From positions 114,277 to 178,276 of the forward strand of contig NZ_KQ410736.1 of assembly GCF_001262505.1 (NCBI RefSeq): 64,000 nt of DNA. Reading direction: 5' to 3'. This DNA is from Shinella sp. SUS2. GTDB lineage: Bacteria; Pseudomonadota; Alphaproteobacteria; Rhizobiales; Rhizobiaceae. A model generated the notes under the pieces. The model saw only the letters and a program-made list of their open reading frames with translations. It ran no database searches and was not told the origin of the DNA. Position numbers and translations under genes: made by a program. Below, piece by piece: positions 59,933-64,000 of this stretch (positions are counted from its first letter, which is position 1; the number at the start of each line of letters is the position of its first letter).

Positions 59933-60448
59933 ATGACGACCAGGCAATCCAGCTACAACTACGAGGAAATTCTGCGCTGCGGCCGCGGTGAGCTGTTCGG
60001 CCCCGGCAATGCTCAGCTTCCTCTGCCACCCATGCTGATGGTCCACCGCATCACCGATATTTCCGAGACCGGCGGCGCCTTCGACAAGGGCTATATCCGC
60101 GCCGCATACGACGTGAAGCCCGATGACTGGTATTTCCCCTGTCACTTTCAGGGCAACCCGATCATGCCCGGCTGCCTCGGCCTCGACGGTATGTGGCAGC
60201 TGACCGGCTTCTTCCTCGGCTGGTTGGGCGAACCCGGCCGTGGCATGGCGCTGTCGACCGGCGAAGTGAAGTTCAAGGGCATGGTCCGCCCCCACACGAA
60301 GCTGCTCGAATACGGCATCGACTTCAAGCGTGTCATGCGCGGCCGCCTCGTGCTCGGCACGGCGGACGGCTGGCTGAAGGCCGACGGCGAGACCATCTAT
60401 CAGGCGACCGACCTGCGCGTCGGCCTGTCGAAAGACAAGGAAGCTTAA
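59933..60448 (+). CDS. fabA: 3-hydroxydecanoyl-ACP dehydratase/isomerase FabA
   Basis: FabA (171 aa) dehydrates 3-hydroxydecanoyl-ACP and isomerises the product, opening the anaerobic unsaturated fatty acid route. ATG 59933 (MTTRQSSYNYEEILRCGRGE) gives the standard length; the frame extends upstream to 59807 without family similarity. The active-site His is in DDWYFPCHFQGNPIMPGCLG, with the catalytic Asp in GLDGMWQL. fabB follows after 80 bp and fabI overlaps fabB. The 316-bp stretch between irr and fabA must hold both promoters; no specific operator is recognised. Confidence 0.96.
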   Translation: MTTRQSSYNYEEILRCGRGELFGPGNAQLPLPPMLMVHRITDISETGGAFDKGYIRAAYDVKPDDWYFPCHFQGNPIMPGCLGLDGMWQLTGFFLGWLGEPGRGMALSTGEVKFKGMVRPHTKLLEYGIDFKRVMRGRLVLGTADGWLKADGETIYQATDLRVGLSKDKEA

Positions 60449-60528
60449 GGCGGCGCGAAAGCCACCGAAAGCCTGAGGGCGGCGCAAAGCCGCCTTCACA
60501 ACGAGACGTTCTAGAAAAGGTCGGAAAC

Positions 60529-61752
60529 ATGAGACGGGTAGTTGTCACGGGTCTGGGGATCGTATCCTCCATCGGGAACAATGCGGACGAAGTGACGGCG
60601 TCGCTGCGCGATGCGCGCTCGGGCATCAGCTTCTCGCAGGATTTCGCCGACCATGGCTTCAAGTGCCAGGTCTGGGGCGCGCCCAACATCGACACGAGCG
60701 AGCTTGTCGATCGCCGCGCCGCCCGCTTCCTCTCGCAGGGCGGTTCATGGAACCACGTTGCCATGAAGCAGGCGATCGCCGATTCCGGCCTGGAAGAGGC
60801 GGACTACGCCGCCAACGAGCGCGCCGGTATCATCATGGGTTCGGGCGGTCCTTCCACCCGTACGCTGATCGAGGCTGCCGAGATCACGCTGAAGAACAAT
60901 TCGCCCAAGCGCATCGGCCCGTTCGCCGTGCCGAAGGCGATGTCCTCGACGGCATCGGCGACACTCGCCACCTGGTTCAAGATCCACGGCGTCAACTACT
61001 CGATCTCGTCGGCCTGCTCGACCTCTGCGCATTGCATCGGCAATGCCGCGGAAATGATCCAGTGGGGCAAGCAGGACATCATGTTCGCCGGCGGCCACGA
61101 AGACCTCGACTGGACCATGTCGAACCTCTTCGACGCCATGGGCGCCATGTCTTCCAAGTACAACGACACGCCCGCGACGGCCTCGCGCGCCTATGACGTC
61201 AGCCGCGACGGCTTCGTCATCGCCGGAGGCGCCGGCGTGCTGGTACTGGAAGAATACGAGCGTGCGAAGGCCCGCGGCGCAAAGATCTATGCGGAAATCG
61301 TCGGCTACGGCGCAACCTCCGACGGCTACGACATGGTTGCCCCGTCAGGCGAAGGTGCGATCCGCTGCATGCGTCAGGCGCTTTCCACCGTGAAGGGCGA
61401 TGTCGATTACATCAACACGCACGGCACGTCGACGCCTGTCGGCGATTCCAAGGAGATTGGTGCGATCCGCGAAGTCTTCGGCGACAGGATCCCGCATATC
61501 CAGTCGACAAAGTCGCTGACCGGCCACTCGCTGGGCGCGGCCGGCGTGCAGGAATCGATCTACGGTCTGCTGATGATGCAGGCTGGCTTCATCGGCGAAA
61601 GCGCGCATATCACCGAGCTCGACCCGGAATTCGACGGCGTGCCGATCGTGCGCAAGCGCATCGACAACGCCAAGATCGACACGGTTCTCTCCAACTCCTT
61701 CGGCTTCGGCGGCACGAACGCCACGCTGGTCTTCCAGCGCCACAACGGATGA
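60529..61752 (+). CDS. fabB: beta-ketoacyl-ACP synthase I FabB
   Basis: FabB (407 aa) elongates cis-3-decenoyl-ACP and so works with FabA to make unsaturated fatty acids. The start is at ATG 60529 (MRRVVVTGLGIVSSIGNNAD); the frame runs on upstream through fabA but not as coding sequence. The catalytic Cys lies in SISSACSTSAHCIGNA, the two histidines in INTHGTSTPVGDSKEIG and SLTGHSLGAAGVQESI, and the C-terminal glycine loop in NSFGFGGTNATLVFQ. The stop overlaps the fabI start by 4 bp. Confidence 0.97.
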   Translation: MRRVVVTGLGIVSSIGNNADEVTASLRDARSGISFSQDFADHGFKCQVWGAPNIDTSELVDRRAARFLSQGGSWNHVAMKQAIADSGLEEADYAANERAGIIMGSGGPSTRTLIEAAEITLKNNSPKRIGPFAVPKAMSSTASATLATWFKIHGVNYSISSACSTSAHCIGNAAEMIQWGKQDIMFAGGHEDLDWTMSNLFDAMGAMSSKYNDTPATASRAYDVSRDGFVIAGGAGVLVLEEYERAKARGAKIYAEIVGYGATSDGYDMVAPSGEGAIRCMRQALSTVKGDVDYINTHGTSTPVGDSKEIGAIREVFGDRIPHIQSTKSLTGHSLGAAGVQESIYGLLMMQAGFIGESAHITELDPEFDGVPIVRKRIDNAKIDTVLSNSFGFGGTNATLVFQRHNG

Positions 61753-62564
61753 CGTCAATGACGGGGATCATGAACGGCAAGCGCGGCCTCATCATGGGGG
61801 TCGCGAACAACCATTCCATCGCGTGGGGGATCGCGCAGAAACTGGCCGATCAGGGCGCGGAACTCGCCTTCACCTATCAGGGCGAAGCGCTCGGCAAGCG
61901 CGTCAAGCCGCTCGCCGCCGAACTCGGCTCGGATTTCGTCATTCCCTGCGACGTCGAGGACATCGCTTCGGTGGATGCGACGATCGAGGCGATCAAGGAG
62001 AAGTGGGGCAAGCTCGATTTCGTCGTGCACGCCATCGGCTTTTCCGACAAAAACGAACTGAAGGGCCTCTACGCCGATACCTCGCGCGACAACTTCTCGC
62101 GCACGATGGTCATCTCCTGCTTCTCCTTCACGGAGATCGCCAAGCGCGCGGCTGAGCTGATGACGGACGGCGGCGCGATGCTGACGCTGACCTATGGCGG
62201 CTCCACGCGCATCATGCCGAACTACAACGTCATGGGCGTCGCGAAGGCAGCGCTCGAAGCCTCCGTACGCTATCTGGCCGGCGACTATGGTCCGCAGGGC
62301 ATTCGCGTCAACGCCATCTCGGCCGGCCCGATCCGCACGCTCGCCGGTGCCGGCATTTCGGACGCCCGCGCCATGCTGTCCTGGCAGCAGAAGAACGCGC
62401 CGCTGCGCCGCACCGTCACCATCGAGGATGTCGGCAATTCTGCGCTGTATCTGCTTTCGGACCTGTCGAGCGGTGTTACCGGTGAAATCCACTACGTGGA
62501 CTCCGGCTACAACATCACTTCCATGCCGACGCTGGAGCGTCTGGCAAAGGCCGACAGCGAGTAA
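61749..62564 (+). CDS. fabI: enoyl-ACP reductase FabI (NADH)
   Basis: FabI (271 aa from ATG 61749; ATGs at 61758 and 61770 are alternatives) performs the last reduction of fatty acid elongation. The SDR-like N-terminus is KRGLIMGVANNHSIAWGIAQ. The active site is YNVMGVAKAALEASVRYLAG, with Tyr and Lys seven residues apart, the FabI spacing. RVNAISAGPIRTLAGAGISD follows. It is the third gene of fabA-fabB-fabI and is translationally coupled to fabB. A terminator follows at 62571. Confidence 0.96.
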   Translation: MTSMTGIMNGKRGLIMGVANNHSIAWGIAQKLADQGAELAFTYQGEALGKRVKPLAAELGSDFVIPCDVEDIASVDATIEAIKEKWGKLDFVVHAIGFSDKNELKGLYADTSRDNFSRTMVISCFSFTEIAKRAAELMTDGGAMLTLTYGGSTRIMPNYNVMGVAKAALEASVRYLAGDYGPQGIRVNAISAGPIRTLAGAGISDARAMLSWQQKNAPLRRTVTIEDVGNSALYLLSDLSSGVTGEIHYVDSGYNITSMPTLERLAKADSE

Positions 62565-62570
62565 CCAAAG

Positions 62571-62604
62571 ACGGCGCGATGTCTCGGACTTCGCGCCGTT
62601 TTCC
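62571..62604 (+). terminator. terminator of the fabA-fabB-fabI operon
   Basis: A perfect 9-bp stem (ACGGCGCGA with its complement, 11-base loop) lies 6 bp after the fabI stop and is followed by TTTTCC. It sits right before the end of the convergent small membrane-protein gene (stop at 62609). Confidence 0.85.
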
Positions 62605-62608
62605 TTCG

Positions 62609-62836
62609 TCAGAGCACCATCAGCACGACGACGAGCAGGAGCACGGCGGCCAGAACGCCGAGGAACAGCGCCTGCACGCGGTTGTTCATTTCCAGTGGCT
62701 TTCCCTCGGCTCCACGCTTCAGGAACGCCAGCGGCACCTCGGAGGTCGGCGTATGCCCCTCCCCTTCCTTCACATCCTTGGCGATGACTTCCGCCACATC
62801 TTCGGTAATTGGTGGCCTTGCAGGTCCAAAAGCCAT
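62609..62836 (-). CDS. small tail-anchored membrane protein, unknown
   Basis: This 75-aa protein from ATG 62836 (MAFGPARPPITEDVAEVIAK) has AGGAG 7 bp upstream; an in-frame start at 62896 has none. A hydrophilic N-terminal part is followed by one C-terminal transmembrane helix (about residues 54-75, VQALFLGVLAAVLLLVVVLM). The layout is that of a tail-anchored inner-membrane protein. No family is recognised. The lysE-like gene lies 66 bp upstream in the same direction, so cotranscription is possible. Confidence 0.7.
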   Translation of the reverse strand: MAFGPARPPITEDVAEVIAKDVKEGEGHTPTSEVPLAFLKRGAEGKPLEMNNRVQALFLGVLAAVLLLVVVLMVL

Positions 62837-62902
62837 TGCGGGTCTCCTGAACTGAAACGGTTCGGGAATGGTGAACCTGTTTCGGCCAATTGGCAATGCG
62901 AC

Positions 62903-63502
62903 CTATTCTCCCAAAACGGGCAGCAGCGACAGCACCAGAAGCAGCGCCATCACCCGGTTGAACACCCTCAGGCTGCGCGCACTGGCAAGGAACCGGCCCG
63001 CACCAACGCCGATGCCGGCCCAGGCCAATGTGCTCGCCAGCGTCGCGCCGCCGAAAATAACGGCAAAGGCGGTGGGTACGGCGAGGCCTTGAGCAGCGCT
63101 ACCGCCATAGGTGACGACAGCGCCGGCCACCATCACCCAGAGCTTCGGATTGACGAGTTGCAGCAGCGCGCCCTCGACGAAGGTGAACGGCCGACGCCGA
63201 TCGCCCTCCCCCGTCACCCCGACCGGCGCGGTGGCGATGCGCCAGGCGAGCCACAGCAGATAGGCGACGCCGACCCATTTCAGCACCAGGTGCACACGCG
63301 GCTCGGAGACGATGGCTCCCCCTGCCGCGGCGACAGCGAAGATGATGGCCGCCACGCCGGCACCCATTCCGACGGCCACCGGCAACGTCCGACGGAAACC
63401 ATGGTTGGCCCCCGAGGCTGTCACCATCGTATTGTTCGGTCCCGGCGTACCCGCCATGGCGAATGCGAAACCCGTGGCCGCCAGTATCCAGGCCCAATCC
63501 AT
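62903..63502 (-). CDS. LysE family amino acid exporter
   Basis: This 199-aa inner-membrane exporter of the LysE/RhtB family has six predicted helices. The family motif is in FAMAGTPGPNNTMVTASGAN (GPN). LKWVGVAYLLWLAWRIATAP and LQLVNPKLWVMVAGAVVTYG follow. The substrate cannot be given; amino acids or related amines are usual. It is divergent from an Lrp/AsnC-type gene, the common regulator-exporter pair, so the 130-bp gap probably holds an Lrp-controlled promoter. Confidence 0.93.
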   Translation of the reverse strand: MDWAWILAATGFAFAMAGTPGPNNTMVTASGANHGFRRTLPVAVGMGAGVAAIIFAVAAAGGAIVSEPRVHLVLKWVGVAYLLWLAWRIATAPVGVTGEGDRRRPFTFVEGALLQLVNPKLWVMVAGAVVTYGGSAAQGLAVPTAFAVIFGGATLASTLAWAGIGVGAGRFLASARSLRVFNRVMALLLVLSLLPVLGE

Positions 63503-63631
63503 GCTGCTCTCCCGTCAAACCTGACAAAGCCTAGCAGCCGTTCCGCGCAAGCGGGTTGCCAAGATGCCAAGACTGGGGGAGATTTTGGTATTGGATGCCG
63601 CGATCCGGCTTGAACGTTTGTGAGAATTTCA

Positions 63632-63940
63632 ATGCAACTGGACGAGATAGACCGCCGTATCCTGCGCGAACTGCAGCAGAATGGCCGGCTGCAGAATATC
63701 GAGCTGGCCAAACGCGTCGGCCTGTCGCCGTCGCCCTGCCTGCGGCGCGTGAAGCTTCTGGAGGAGGCCGGCATCATCAGCCGCTACGTGGCGGTGATCG
63801 ACCAGGCGAGGGTCGGCCTCACCCTCTCCCTGTTCGCCCGCGTCTCGCTGACGGCACAGGACGCAGAAACGATCGACCATTTCATCGCGGCGATGAAGCG
63901 ACTGCCCGAAGTGGTGGAGTGTTATACGCCGCCTCGCTGA
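63632..63940 (+). pseudogene. Lrp/AsnC-family regulator, C-terminally truncated
   Basis: This 102-aa product from ATG 63632 has the HTH (MQLDEIDRRILRELQQNGRL, then ELAKRVGLSPSPCLRRVKLL with EEAGIISRYVAVIDQARVGL). The first strands of the RAM ligand-binding domain follow, to LPEVVECYT. At that point full-length members (about 150 aa) continue with a Gly-Asp-rich segment and ~50 more residues. Here the frame turns into PPR and stops at 63938-63940. The sequence after about 63929 does not resume the family in any frame, which suggests an insertion or deletion at that point. DNA binding may remain; effector response is probably lost. It is divergent from the LysE-type gene. Confidence 0.7.
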
Positions 63941-64000
63941 CTTCGACTCTTTAGCCTTCCCAAAGTGGGGTGAATCTGAATCTCTGGTGCAAACCGGAGG

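Overview
The window is GC-rich alphaproteobacterial chromosomal DNA, and its gene content and order point to a Rhizobiaceae member (Rhizobium/Agrobacterium/Sinorhizobium/Shinella-like). Markers of this group are complex flagellins without fliA nearby, the alphaproteobacterial MotC chaperone MotE, the VisN/VisR motility regulators, a rhizobial che operon containing cheS, cheY1, cheY2 and cheT, a rhaRSTPQUK plus rhaDI rhamnose locus, an Irr iron regulator next to fabA-fabB-fabI, and an FYDLN-acid gene divergent from aroA-cmk-rpsA. No species is assigned. Genus-level statements are inferred from family knowledge; no database was searched.

Region 1 (1-31035) is a nearly uninterrupted motility and chemotaxis cluster. 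Two flagellin genes (the first cut by the window edge) lie downstream of a tightly packed leftward unit: DUF1217 gene-flgF-fliI-hypothetical-flgB-flgC-fliE-flgG-flgA-flgI-motE-flgH-fliL-fliP. Facing right from a shared upstream region are motA-fliM-fliN-fliG, a strong intrinsic terminator, flhB and a small conserved gene. visN-visR, fliF and the che operon (globin-coupled MCP-cheS-cheY1-cheA-cheW-cheR-cheB-cheY2-cheD-cheT) again run leftward. A 22-bp motif is identical upstream of the complete flagellin gene and the MCP gene, and a degenerate version precedes the other flagellin. This suggests one late motility promoter class.

Region 2 (31235-42160) is an L-rhamnose catabolic locus. The leftward operon rhaR-rhaS-rhaT-rhaP-rhaQ-rhaU-rhaK encodes a DeoR repressor, a CUT2 ABC importer, a mutarotase and a kinase. 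The divergent rhaD-rhaI pair encodes an aldolase/dehydrogenase fusion and an isomerase. Together they should convert L-rhamnose through rhamnulose and rhamnulose-1-phosphate to DHAP and lactate. A 37-residue membrane protein gene sits at the border with the che operon.

Region 3 (42161-50631) is mixed: a YeaQ/YmgE-type membrane protein, a 2-hydroxyacid dehydrogenase, a small exported protein, an RNase D-like exonuclease, a DUF817 membrane protein, two large uncharacterised soluble proteins (415 and 516 aa), a small conserved protein, and a NAMPT-type nicotinamide phosphoribosyltransferase.

Region 4 (50657-64000) is housekeeping: rpsA, cmk and aroA leftward; an FYDLN-acid gene; tRNA-Ala(GGC); DUF2934, TMEM43-like, YdcF-like and TRIC-like genes; irr divergent from fabA-fabB-fabI; and a LysE exporter divergent from an Lrp/AsnC regulator that is cut short near the right edge. 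The aroA product closely resembles the class II EPSP synthase of Agrobacterium sp. CP4, but carries Gly instead of Ala at position 100. Two inverted copies of a RIME-like palindromic repeat are present, one of them inside the rha operon. No CRISPR array, complete insertion sequence or phage module was seen.
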